A program made the position numbers and the translations under genes. Under the pieces are notes generated by a model. The model had not been told where the DNA came from. It searched no databases and saw only the letters and a list, made by a program, of their open reading frames with translations. From Nonomuraea pusilla (GTDB lineage Bacteria; Actinomycetota; Actinomycetes; Streptosporangiales; Streptosporangiaceae), in assembly GCF_900109355.1 (NCBI RefSeq), contig NZ_FOBF01000001.1:425613-489612 (forward strand): a DNA stretch of 64,000 nt. The letters are read 5' to 3'. Below, in pieces: positions 27,704-35,584 of the stretch (its first letter is position 1; every line of letters begins with the position of its first letter).

Positions 27704-28686
27704 CGATCGACCAGTACGCACGGGCCGTGCGTGCGGCCCTGGCCGACCACCCGGAACGCGAGGAACTGCTGGAGGACCTCGACGACCATCTGGCCGAGAT
27801 CGCGGCGGAGTCCGGCGTGCCGCTGGAGGAGCGGCTCGGGCCGCCGGAGGCGTACGCCGAGGAACTGGTGGCCGCCTACGGCGGGCGCCCGCACGGCGGC
27901 GTGGGGCGCCGTCCTGGGCCGCGCGCGCGGGCCAGGGGGTGGGCGCGGGACGCGCACCGGTCGCTGCTGCGCCACGCCCCCTACCGCGGCCTGGTCGGCT
28001 TCCTGCCCGAGCTGAGGCCCGGCTGGTGGGTGCTGCGCGGCTACCTGCTGGCCATGATCCTGGTCTCGGTGACGAGCTCGGGACGCATCGCCCCGCAGGG
28101 CGTCGTGGACTGGGTGGTGGTGGCCGCCGCCGTGTACGTGTCGGTCTGGTTCGGCAGGCGGCGGCACCGGGGGCGGGCGGTGCTGCTCGCGGCGGCGGGC
28201 GTCAACGCCGTCGCCGCCGTGGCCCTGCTCCTCGGGCTGATGCAGGCCGCCGAGTGGAACGACGACACGAGCCGCTACGCCTCCTCCCAGTCGCCGCCGG
28301 ACGTCTACGTCAACACGGTCTCCGCCGGCGACGGGGTCTACAACATCAAGCCGTACGCCAAGGACGGCACCCCGCTGACCGACGTCTACCTGTACGACCA
28401 GGACGGCAAGCCGGTCACCACCGAGCCCGAGAGCTACGGCTACACCGTCGATCGCTCGTGCGGCGAGCCGATACTGAACCGCTACCCGCTCCCGCTGGTC
28501 CCGCAGGACGAGCAGGACGGTTCCACGCCGACGGCGACGCCCTGCCCGACCGCCTCCCCGTCGCAGGAGCCGATGGCGCGGGCCACGCCGGAGGAGCCGG
28601 AGGCGAGCGCGTCACCCAGCGAGGCCCCCGCCGCGTCGCCCAGCGCCTCCCCGACGGGCCGGCCCCGTGCCGGGCGGTCCGGATGA
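27700..28686 (+). CDS. HAAS-domain membrane protein
   Basis: The 328-residue product begins with a HAAS/DUF1700-type helical domain (about 1-60: MTIDQYARAVRAALADHPER and ELLEDLDDHLAEIAAE), then has a basic linker and three hydrophobic helices (about 108-190). It ends in an outward region of ~130 residues with a Thr/Pro/Ala/Ser-rich tail. HAAS proteins are usually encoded beside PadR regulators and are thought to signal from the membrane to them. The ATG overlaps the padR stop, so they are translationally coupled. Confidence 0.82.
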   Translation: MTIDQYARAVRAALADHPEREELLEDLDDHLAEIAAESGVPLEERLGPPEAYAEELVAAYGGRPHGGVGRRPGPRARARGWARDAHRSLLRHAPYRGLVGFLPELRPGWWVLRGYLLAMILVSVTSSGRIAPQGVVDWVVVAAAVYVSVWFGRRRHRGRAVLLAAAGVNAVAAVALLLGLMQAAEWNDDTSRYASSQSPPDVYVNTVSAGDGVYNIKPYAKDGTPLTDVYLYDQDGKPVTTEPESYGYTVDRSCGEPILNRYPLPLVPQDEQDGSTPTATPCPTASPSQEPMARATPEEPEASASPSEAPAASPSASPTGRPRAGRSG

Positions 28687-28820
28687 CCGGTCGCCCGGGA
28701 GTCGCGCCGGTCGACGGTGACCACCGTCGCGGGCGGTTCCCGGCCGATCGGACGGCCGGCGGTTCCGCCGGGTGACGGGCCGGTCCAGGGTGGTCAGGGG
28801 GATCGGGCACCATCGGTGTC

Positions 28821-29615
28821 ATGAGCTTCGTACCTCCCGGAAGTGGCTGGCCAGGAGATCCCGCGACCGCCGGCACCCCGGTCGCCCATGACCCCGCGGA
28901 CGTGCGCCGCCTCGCCGGCACCAGCAGCACCCTCGCGGAGCTCACGGCCAGGCAGTCGGTCTGCCGTGCCTGCCCGCGCCTGGTGGACTGGCGGGAAGAG
29001 GTCGCCACGGTGCGGCGGCGCGCGTTCGCGGACGAGACGTACTGGGGCCGTCCCGTCCCGGGCTGGGGTGACGAGCGGCCGAGCCTGCTGATCGTGGGGC
29101 TGGCGCCGGCCGCGCACGGCGGGAACAGGACCGGCCGGATCTTCACCGGCGACCGCAGCGGCGACTGGCTGTTCGCCTCGCTGCACCGCTGCGGGTGGGC
29201 CGCCCAGGAGACGAGCACCCACGCGGGCGACGGGCAGGCGCTGAGGGGGGCGCGGGTGCTCGCGGCGGTGCGCTGCGCGCCGCCCGCCAACAAGCCGACG
29301 CCGCAGGAGCGCGCCGCCTGCCTGCCGTGGATGGCGCGGGAGGTGGCGCTGGTCGCCCCGACGGTGCGGGTGGTGGTGGCGCTCGGCGGGTTCGCCTGGC
29401 AGGCGGTCTGGCCGGCCCTGCGCGAGGCCGGGTACGCGCTGCCGCGGTCGAGGCCGGCCTTCGGCCACGGCGTCGAGGTGGCCGTCCCGCACGGCGACCG
29501 GCCGGTCACGCTGCTCGGCTGCTACCACCCGAGTCAGCAGAACACGTTCACCGGGCGGGTCACCGCCCCGATGCTCGACGAGATCTTCACCAGGGCCAGG
29601 TCACTGGCTGTGTGA
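28821..29615 (+). CDS. Family 5 uracil-DNA glycosylase (UdgB type)
   Basis: This 264-residue enzyme would excise uracil (and hypoxanthine) from [23 protein letters not shown] followed by [10 protein letters not shown] is the family 5 motif, in which the catalytic acid of other families is absent, and [15 protein letters not shown] is the C-terminal motif. Cysteines in [16 protein letters not shown] and AACLPW are placed to hold the 4Fe-4S cluster of this family. ATG 28821 is the likely start, preceded by a 134-bp non-coding gap. Confidence 0.93.
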   Translation: MSFVPPGSGWPGDPATAGTPVAHDPADVRRLAGTSSTLAELTARQSVCRACPRLVDWREEVATVRRRAFADETYWGRPVPGWGDERPSLLIVGLAPAAHGGNRTGRIFTGDRSGDWLFASLHRCGWAAQETSTHAGDGQALRGARVLAAVRCAPPANKPTPQERAACLPWMAREVALVAPTVRVVVALGGFAWQAVWPALREAGYALPRSRPAFGHGVEVAVPHGDRPVTLLGCYHPSQQNTFTGRVTAPMLDEIFTRARSLAV

Positions 29616-29665
29616 CGCGTCCCACCACCCCCGGGTTGGAGCCATCAAGCGCGCTTGACGTAAGC

Positions 29666-29683
29666 TTGTGAATGCTTTCACAA
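29666..29683. promoter_or_regulatory. Rex-type redox operator upstream of ndh
   Basis: TTGTGAATGCTTTCACAA is a perfect match to the Rex half-site pattern TTGTGAA-N4-TTCACAA, and the dyad extends one step further as GCTTGTGAA/TTCACAAGC. It lies 27 bases before the start of a type II NADH dehydrogenase gene, a known class of Rex target. TTGACG at 29,655 just upstream may be the -35 box, so Rex binding would cover the core promoter. Rex senses the NADH/NAD+ ratio. Confidence 0.85.
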
Positions 29684-29710
29684 GCACTCCACGAGGGATG
29701 GGGCCTCAGG

Positions 29711-31027
29711 ATGAACAAGCACATCGTGATCGTCGGCGGCGGATACGTCGGCCTGTACACCGCGCTGCGGCTGCAGCGCCGGCTCCACCGGGAACTGCGC
29801 GCCGGCGAGGTTCGCGTCACGATCATCGACCCCCAGTCCTACATGACGTACCAGCCCTTCTTGCCGGAGGCGGCCGCGGGTAACCTCTCGCCGCGGCACG
29901 TCGTCGCGCCGCTGCGGCGCATCCTGCCCGGCGTGCGCATCCTCAACGGCACGGTCACCAAGGTGAACCACGGCGAGCACACTGTCACGTTCCAGCCGGC
30001 CGAGGGCGAGGCCCGTGAGGTGGCCTACGACGTCATCGTCATGGCGGCCGGCTCGATCTCGCGCACCCTGCCGATCCCCGGCCTGACCGACATCGGCATC
30101 GGCTTCAAGACGGTCGGCGAGGCCATCGCGCTGCGCAACCGCGTCCTGCACCTGCTCGACGTGGCGGAGTCCACCGACGACCCGGAGGTGCGGCGAAGGG
30201 CCCTGACCTTCGTGGTGGTCGGCGCCGGCTTCGCGGGCGTCGAGGCGCTCGCCGAGCTGGAGGACATGGCCAAGGACTCCACCCGCTACTACCGCAACAT
30301 CGGGCCCTCGGACGTGCGCTGGGTGCTCGTCGAGGCGACCAACCGCGTGCTGCCCGAGGTCGGGCCCGAGATGGGCAGGTGGACGCTGGAGCAGCTGCGC
30401 GAGCGCGGCATCGAGGTCAAGCTCGACACCCGGCTCGAGTCGTGCGTGGGCGGCCACGTCGTGCTCTCCGACGGCACCGAGTTCGACGCCGAAACCCTCG
30501 TCTGGACGGCGGGCGTCAAGCCGAGCCCGGTCGTCAAGGACAGCGACCTGCCGCTCGACGAGCGCGGGCGCATCAAGACCACGGCGATGCTCACGGTGGC
30601 GGGCGCCGAGGGCGCCTTCGCCGCGGGCGACGCGGCCGGCGTGCCCGACGTCACCAACCCCGGCCAGTACTGCGCTCCGAACGCGCAGCACGCCGTCCGC
30701 CAGGCGCGGGTGCTGGGCGACAACATCGTCCGGTACCTGCGCGGCCAGCAACTGGTGCAATACCGCCACAAGTATGTCGGGTCGGTCGCCGGGCTGGGGC
30801 TCCACCAGGGGGTCGCGAACGTCTACGGCATCAAGCTTCGCGGATTCCCTGCGTGGTTCATGCACCGCACCTACCATCTGTCCCGGGTGCCGACGCTGAA
30901 TCGCAAGGTTCGCGTCGTCGTCGACTGGACCCTGGCCCTGTTCTTCAAGCGGGAGACCATCTCCCTGGGTGAGATGGAGCACCCGCGCGAAGACTTCAGG
31001 GCGGCGGTGGCGACGACTCACCGTTAG
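29711..31027 (+). CDS. ndh: Type II NADH dehydrogenase (FAD-dependent)
   Basis: A 438-residue flavoprotein that would pass electrons from NADH to quinone without pumping protons. It has the FAD-binding GGGYVGLYTALRLQ start, the NADH-binding VVVGAGFAGVEALAEL, and FAAGDAAGVPD. The C-terminal ~80 residues (from HKYVGSVAGLGLHQGVANVY) include the amphipathic region by which such enzymes attach to the membrane. ATG 29711 has GAGGG about 12 bases upstream. The Rex operator before it implies induction when NADH rises or oxygen falls. Confidence 0.92.
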   Translation: MNKHIVIVGGGYVGLYTALRLQRRLHRELRAGEVRVTIIDPQSYMTYQPFLPEAAAGNLSPRHVVAPLRRILPGVRILNGTVTKVNHGEHTVTFQPAEGEAREVAYDVIVMAAGSISRTLPIPGLTDIGIGFKTVGEAIALRNRVLHLLDVAESTDDPEVRRRALTFVVVGAGFAGVEALAELEDMAKDSTRYYRNIGPSDVRWVLVEATNRVLPEVGPEMGRWTLEQLRERGIEVKLDTRLESCVGGHVVLSDGTEFDAETLVWTAGVKPSPVVKDSDLPLDERGRIKTTAMLTVAGAEGAFAAGDAAGVPDVTNPGQYCAPNAQHAVRQARVLGDNIVRYLRGQQLVQYRHKYVGSVAGLGLHQGVANVYGIKLRGFPAWFMHRTYHLSRVPTLNRKVRVVVDWTLALFFKRETISLGEMEHPREDFRAAVATTHR

Positions 31028-31123
31028 CCGGCAGCGGCGGTCGGTCCGGGAACGGCGGCGCCCCGGTGATCCGTCACCGGGGCGCTTCGGCGCCCGTGGT
31101 CGCGAGCGGAAGGGACACAAGGG

Positions 31124-31636
31124 GTGGGGCTGTCAGCGGTGACCGTGCTCGGCGTGGACCGGCCCGGCGTGATCGCCGCAGTCACCGGCTCGCTCGCCGA
31201 CTGCGGCGTCAACATCCAGGACTCCACCATGACCCTGCTCGGCGGCCACGTCGCCATGATGCTGCTGGTCTCGGGCGACCTCGAACCCGCCGACCTGCGC
31301 AAGCGCCTGTGCGCCCCCGACCTCGTCGTCACCGCCTCCGCCATCGAGGCGCGCCGCCACTTCCGTCCCGGTGCACGCGGGTCCGCCCACGTCCTGACCG
31401 TGCACGGCCCCGACCGTCCCGGCATCGTCTCGGCCGTCAGCGCCGTGCTCGCGGCCGAGGGCGGCGACATCACCGGCATGAGCACCAGGCTCACCGGCCG
31501 CCTGTACGTCCTCATCGCCGACGTCGAGCTGCCGAAGGACGCCGACGTCGCCGCCCTCACGCGCAGGCTCGCGGCGGTCGGCGCCCGGCTGGAGTCCGAG
31601 ATCACCTTCCGCCCCGTCGAACCGGACCTGCTTTGA
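31124..31636 (+). CDS. Double ACT-domain protein, GcvR-like
   Basis: The 170-residue product is two ACT domains: VTVLGVDRPGVIAAVTGSLA with DCGVNIQDSTMTLLGG, and VLTVHGPDRPGIVSAVSAVL with EGGDITGMSTRLTGRLYVL. The DRPG signature in each is typical of GcvR-type regulators, which respond to glycine or other amino acids. No DNA-binding domain is present, so it probably acts through a partner or an enzyme. The start is GTG 31124. Confidence 0.88.
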   Translation: MGLSAVTVLGVDRPGVIAAVTGSLADCGVNIQDSTMTLLGGHVAMMLLVSGDLEPADLRKRLCAPDLVVTASAIEARRHFRPGARGSAHVLTVHGPDRPGIVSAVSAVLAAEGGDITGMSTRLTGRLYVLIADVELPKDADVAALTRRLAAVGARLESEITFRPVEPDLL

Positions 31637-32096
31637 CCGGATCGCCAGGCGTCGCCCGCGACCTGCCGGGCGCACCGCATCCCGCGCTGCCCGCCGTCCG
31701 GACCGGCCTGAGGGTGCGGCTCCCCGCCTCCGACGCCTCCGGCCATCCCTTGACCCTCTCCCGCCCGGGAGAGGCGGCCATGACCCCCTCACGGCTGCTC
31801 CGGGCCGGTCGCCGGCGAAGGGCCCCGCGCTCCCTCCCCGGCTTAACGGGGGACGTGCTGCGCGCCCCGTACACCCCTGTACGTGGGCATTTGCCAGGTT
31901 CAGGAGAGTCCGTCACCATCGAGGCCGAGGCCGTCGAAGCTCGGTCAATTCCCTCGCTGACTGGATCATCCCCATGGCTTGCTCTTCCCGGACATAGTCA
32001 CTGAACCCCTGGCACTTCACCGCAGACTTCACAGTTGTGACGCATGATGCGAAGTTGTGCTCCTCGGAAGCATGGTCCGTTTCGTATGATTGCGGC
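31637..32096. other. 460-bp gap without a supported gene
   Basis: It contains a terminator-like hairpin CCTCTCCC-GCCC-GGGAGAGG at 31,755-31,774, a small dyad CGTACA-CCCC-TGTACG at 31,868-31,883, and, on the minus strand, a short open frame (32,032-31,913) that reads plausibly but has no ribosome site. The last bases carry the -10 box of the tRNA gene. I see nothing else. Confidence 0.5.
32085..32090 (+). promoter_or_regulatory. Putative -10 box of the tRNA gene
   Basis: TATGAT lies six bases before the 5' end of the tRNA, so transcription would begin at or next to the mature end. No good -35 box is visible at 17-18 bases upstream. Confidence 0.5.
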
Positions 32097-32169
32097 GCCC
32101 CCGTAGCCCAATGGCAGAGGCAAACCCCTTAAAAGGGTTGACGTGCGGGTTCGAATCCCGCCGGGGGCA
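32097..32169 (+). tRNA. tRNA with anticodon UAA and a short (class I) variable loop
   Basis: The sequence folds as a complete tRNA: acceptor GCCCCCG/CGGGGGC (7 of 7 pairs), a three-pair D stem (GCC/GGC), anticodon stem AACCC/GGGTT around loop CTTAAAA, variable loop GACGT, and T stem GCGGG/CCCGC around TTCGAAT. The discriminator is A and CCA is not fully encoded. The anticodon at 32,130-32,132 is UAA, which would read UUA (leucine). Standard bacterial leucine tRNAs have a long variable arm; this one has only five bases. The amino acid it carries is therefore uncertain, and I give it as an unassigned or atypical leucine tRNA. Confidence 0.85.
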
Positions 32170-32338
32170 CCTGCTTCTACCTTTGGAAACACCCCCTTCC
32201 CCGACCGATCCCGGATGACCTTGGGAACTCGCCGGCCGACACGTTCGTTGTCATCGCTGCCGAAGTCCCGAAACTCGAGCGTGAAGTTGACCTGGGTGCC
32301 GCCCGGCCCCCGCAGGCTCGGCGTCACAGGAGGCAGCG

Positions 32339-33127
32339 ATGGAGAGTAAGAACCCCGTATTCAGCAGGTCGCGGCAGTCCGCGGGATGGGCGGGCCCCGC
32401 GCCGTCGCCTGACCTGCTGCAGAACATGTACGACGCCCCCTCGTACGCGCCCCCCGCCCGCCCCGCGTACCGGACGATGACGCTCGACGACGTCGTCGTC
32501 CGCGGCTTCCTCACATTGGGCACGCTGGTCGCCGCGGCCGCCGCCTCATGGATCCTCGGCGTCCCGCCGGGCGTGGCCATCGGCGCGGCCATCGTGGCGC
32601 TGGTCCTCGGCCTGATCGCCTCGTTCACGCAGAGCACGAACCCGGCGCTCATCCTCGGCTACGCCCTGTTCGAAGGCGTCTTCCTCGGCACGGTCAGCGC
32701 CCTGTTCGAGGGGATGATCAGCGGCATCGTGTTCCAGGCGGTGCTCGGCACGGCGTTCGCCTTCGGCGCCGTCCTGACCGTGTACGCGCTGCGCGTCGTC
32801 AGGGTCACGCCGAAACTGGTCAAGTACGGCCTGGCCGCCGTCATGGCGGTGGTCGGCCTGCTGCTGGTCAACTTCGTCGTCGGCTTCTTCGTCCCCGGCG
32901 GGCTCGGCCTGCGCACCGACAGCCCGCTCGGCTGGGGCGTCAGCATCGTCATGATCCTGATCGGCTGCTTCTTCCTGCTGCTCGACTTCGACTCGATCGA
33001 GCAGGGCGTCAGGCAGGGCGCCCCCGACAAGTTCGCCTGGCAGTGCGCCTTCGGGCTCACGCTGAGCCTGGTGTGGATCTACCTCGAGGTGCTGCGCTTC
33101 ATCAGCTACTTCACTGACAGCGACTGA
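32339..33127 (+). CDS. Bax inhibitor-1/YccA family membrane protein
   Basis: A 262-residue protein with a ~45-residue soluble N terminus and seven membrane helices from VVVRGFLTLGTLVAAAAASW to SLVWIYLEVLRFISYF. The ending LDFDSIEQGVRQGAPDKFAW is the conserved C-terminal BI-1 signature with its Asp pair, linked in the bacterial homologue BsYetJ to pH-dependent calcium leak. Actinobacterial members share the TMTLDDVV start. ATG 32339 follows GGAGGCAGC. A hairpin terminator follows. Confidence 0.9.
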   Translation: MESKNPVFSRSRQSAGWAGPAPSPDLLQNMYDAPSYAPPARPAYRTMTLDDVVVRGFLTLGTLVAAAAASWILGVPPGVAIGAAIVALVLGLIASFTQSTNPALILGYALFEGVFLGTVSALFEGMISGIVFQAVLGTAFAFGAVLTVYALRVVRVTPKLVKYGLAAVMAVVGLLLVNFVVGFFVPGGLGLRTDSPLGWGVSIVMILIGCFFLLLDFDSIEQGVRQGAPDKFAWQCAFGLTLSLVWIYLEVLRFISYFTDSD

Positions 33128-33149
33128 CAGCCGCACTCCCCGTGTCCGG

Positions 33150-33175
33150 AGGGCCCCGCCGACCGGCGGGGCCCT
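33150..33175 (+). terminator. Hairpin terminator after the BI-1 gene
   Basis: AGGGCCCCGCC (33,150-33,160) and GGCGGGGCCCT (33,165-33,175) form an 11-bp perfect stem with GACC loop, followed by TTCC. It lies 23 bases after the stop codon. Confidence 0.85.
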
Positions 33176-33291
33176 TTCCGTGCGCGACCGAAAATCTACC
33201 TGCCGTCACGGACTGATGCCTGTGGAGGGGGTTGCGATTCCCGGAGAGGTGTTGCAGTGTCAAGCAAAGGAGCCAATCCGTGGAGGTGCCC

Positions 33292-33525
33292 ATGTCCTTG
33301 AACCACTCACCGGAGACGCACACGAAGCTGATCGCAAGGGTTCCGACGATAACCGGACGCGAACTCCCAGAGTGGTTCCAAGCCATCGACAACGGCCCAT
33401 CCTTCCTGAGGTGCGACGAGCGAGCCAACTGGCTCGCCGACGAGCACGGGCTGTCCCACGGCTACGCCGCCGCCATCGTCCATGAGCACGAGCGGCGCCG
33501 CCGCAACCGCATGGGCTTCATCTAG
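33292..33525 (+). CDS. DUF4287 domain protein
   Basis: This 77-residue protein matches DUF4287: THTKLIARVPTITGRELPEW then RANWLADEHGLSHGYAAAIV. It is soluble, helical and has a basic C terminus (HERRRRNR). Function is unknown; the HGLSHGYA helix-turn may be part of a small helix-hairpin fold. ATG 33292 has GTGGAGGTG just upstream and is preferred to the in-frame upstream ATG at 33232. Confidence 0.85.
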   Translation: MSLNHSPETHTKLIARVPTITGRELPEWFQAIDNGPSFLRCDERANWLADEHGLSHGYAAAIVHEHERRRRNRMGFI

Positions 33526-33580
33526 AGCCCGCCCCATCCCCGCGCCCGTGCCCCAAGCGCGGGCGCGTCATCATGGCGGG

Positions 33581-33991
33581 ATGGAACTCGACAAGGCACT
33601 GCACTTCCTCAGGACCAACCATCGAGCCGTCCTCCTCACCCGGCATCGCGACGGGCGCCCGCAGATGTCGCCGGTGCTGGCGGCGGTCGACGACGACGAC
33701 CGCGTCGTCATCAGCACGAGGGAGACCGCCGCGAAGACGCGCAACGTGCTGCGCGACCCGCAGGTCTCCTTCTGCGCGTTCACCGACGGCTTCTTCGGCG
33801 ACTGGATCCAGATCGACGGCACCGCCGAGGTCGTCGCTCTGCCCGAGGCGATGGACCACCTGGTGGCGTACTACCGCTCGGTCTCGGGCGAGCACCCCGA
33901 CTGGGACGACTACCGGGCCGCGATGGTGCGTGACCGCCGGGTCGTCATGCGGATCACGCTGTCGCACGCCGGGCCCGACCGGCACGGCTGA
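33581..33991 (+). CDS. PPOX-class F420-dependent oxidoreductase
   Basis: A 136-residue split-barrel flavin/deazaflavin enzyme. LHFLRTNHRAVLLTRHRDGR, then PQMSPVLAAVDDDDRVVIST, ETAAKTRNVLRDPQVSFCAF and WIQIDGTAEVV are the conserved strands that form the F420 (or FMN) site in TIGR03618-type proteins. The substrate is not known. ATG 33581 follows GGCGGG; the longer open frame to 33482 overlaps the DUF4287 gene and is unlikely. Confidence 0.88.
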   Translation: MELDKALHFLRTNHRAVLLTRHRDGRPQMSPVLAAVDDDDRVVISTRETAAKTRNVLRDPQVSFCAFTDGFFGDWIQIDGTAEVVALPEAMDHLVAYYRSVSGEHPDWDDYRAAMVRDRRVVMRITLSHAGPDRHG

Positions 33992-34155
33992 CCCGCGTCC
34001 CAGCGCGACCGTCCGGCGATCTCCGCGTCGATCAGCCGCGAGCCGTCGTCGGTCAGGGCCGGCAGTGAGGACCGGCGGTCGGACGGATTCGGCTGCCGGA
34101 CGGCCCATCCCTGCTTCTCCAGACGGGACGTCCTCGGGGTGCGGGGGACGCCCAT
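33910..34155 (-). pseudogene. MarR-family regulator remnant
   Basis: On the minus strand the segment reads TSRLEKQGWAVRQPNPSDRR then SSLPALTDDGSRLIDAE, the wing and following helix of a MarR repressor. The N-terminal half with the recognition helix is missing upstream, and the frame then runs into the antisense of the F420 gene. It is a decayed fragment, and no start codon or ribosome site supports expression. Confidence 0.65.
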
Positions 34156-34239
34156 CGCAGGGCCAAAGGGTCGAAGGGAGGCCGCCCGCCCGCCTTCGAC
34201 CCGTTGTCATCGAGTGGCTCGACGCCGACGAGGCACGGG

Positions 34240-35457
34240 CTAGCCGAGGCGCTCCACGATCATCGCCATGCCCTGGCCGCCGCCCACGCACATCGTCTCC
34301 AGGCCGATGGTCTTGTCGTGGTGCTGGAGGCTGTTGAGCAGCGTGGACGTGATGCGGGCGCCGGTCATGCCGAACGGGTGGCCCACGGCGATCGCGCCGC
34401 CGTTGACGTTCAGGCGGTCGAGGTCGATGCCCAGCTCGCGGTACGACGGGATGACCTGCGCCGCGAACGCCTCGTTGATCTCGACCAGGTCGACGTCGTC
34501 GATGGCCATGCCGGCCCTGGCCAGCGCCTGCCTGGTGGCGTCGACCGGGCCGAGGCCCATGATCTCGGGCGACAGCCCCGACACGCCGGTGGAGACGATG
34601 CGGGCGAGCGGCGTGATGCCGAGCTCGGCGGCCTTGACGTCGCTCATGATGACCACGGCGGCGGCGCCGTCGTTCAGCGGGCAGCAGTTGCCGGCCGTGA
34701 CCGTGCCGTCGGGGCGGAAGACCGGCTTGAGCGCCGCCACCGCGTCGTACGTGGTGCCGGGGCGGGGGCCGTCGTCCTTGGCGACCACGGTGCCGTCGGG
34801 CAGGGTGACCGGGGTGATGTCCTTCTGCCAGAAGCCGTCGGCGAGCGCCTTCTCCGCGAGGTTCTGCGAGCGGACGCCGAACTCGTCCTGCTCCTTGCGG
34901 GTGACGCCCTTGATCTGGGCGACGTTCTCGGCGGTCTGGCCCATCGCGATGTAGACGTCGGGCACGGCGCCGTCCTCGCGCGGGTCGTGCCAGGTGCGGC
35001 CGCCCTCGGCGAACGTCGCGGTGCGGGCCCCGGCCTCGGCGAAGAGCGGGTTCATGGTGTCGGGGAGCGAGTCGGAGCTGCCCTTGGCGAAGCGCGAGAC
35101 GGTCTCGACACCGGCGGACACGAAGATGTCGCCCTCGCCCGCCTTGATGGCGTGGAACGCCATCCTGGTGGTCTGCAGGGACGAGGAGCAGTAGCGGGTG
35201 ACCGTGGTGCCCGGCACGGTGTCGAGCCCCATGAGCACGGCCACCACGCGGGCCATGTTGTAGCCCTGCTCGCCGCCGGGCAGGCCGCAGCCGAGCATGA
35301 TGTCGTCGATGGTGGTGGGGTCGAGCTGGGGCACCTTCGCCAGCGCCGCCTGGATCATCTGGACGGTGAGGTCGTCGGGACGGATGTCCTTCAGCGACCC
35401 CTTGAAGGCGCGTCCGATGGGTGAACGCGCGGTGGCGACGATGACTGCCTCGGGCAT
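34240..35457 (-). CDS. fadA: Acetyl-CoA C-acyltransferase (thiolase)
   Basis: A thiolase of 405 residues that would cleave 3-ketoacyl-CoA with CoA in beta-oxidation or run in reverse to condense acyl-CoAs. Catalytic residues are visible: Cys90 in VTRYCSSSLQ, His in AIAVGHPFGMTGAR and the second Cys in ETMCVGGGQGMAM; EINEAFAAQ is the usual substrate loop. The closest subgroup by motif is FadA/FadI-like (NGGAIAVGHP). ATG 35457 follows GGAGGGGCC. It stands alone on its strand. The specific gene symbol is given by similarity of type only. Confidence 0.9.
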   Translation of the reverse strand: MPEAVIVATARSPIGRAFKGSLKDIRPDDLTVQMIQAALAKVPQLDPTTIDDIMLGCGLPGGEQGYNMARVVAVLMGLDTVPGTTVTRYCSSSLQTTRMAFHAIKAGEGDIFVSAGVETVSRFAKGSSDSLPDTMNPLFAEAGARTATFAEGGRTWHDPREDGAVPDVYIAMGQTAENVAQIKGVTRKEQDEFGVRSQNLAEKALADGFWQKDITPVTLPDGTVVAKDDGPRPGTTYDAVAALKPVFRPDGTVTAGNCCPLNDGAAAVVIMSDVKAAELGITPLARIVSTGVSGLSPEIMGLGPVDATRQALARAGMAIDDVDLVEINEAFAAQVIPSYRELGIDLDRLNVNGGAIAVGHPFGMTGARITSTLLNSLQHHDKTIGLETMCVGGGQGMAMIVERLG

Positions 35458-35584
35458 GGCCCCTCCTTTGTCAGCACTCTTCCAGAACTATATTTCAGTC
35501 GGGGCGGCCCGCCGGGCCGGGCCTGCCGCGCCGAATGTTTGCTGGTTCTTCCAAGCGTGCTGCTTTTTGGGAGTTTTTCCGGCT

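Noticed and set aside
31755..31774. Hairpin in the gap before the tRNA as a riboswitch or ncRNA
   Set aside because: Only a simple 8-bp stem with no conserved motif; at most a weak terminator of the ACT-domain gene.
32097..32169. The tRNA gene as an integration site
   Set aside because: No integrase, no repeat of the tRNA 3' end and no mobile genes are visible in the flanks.
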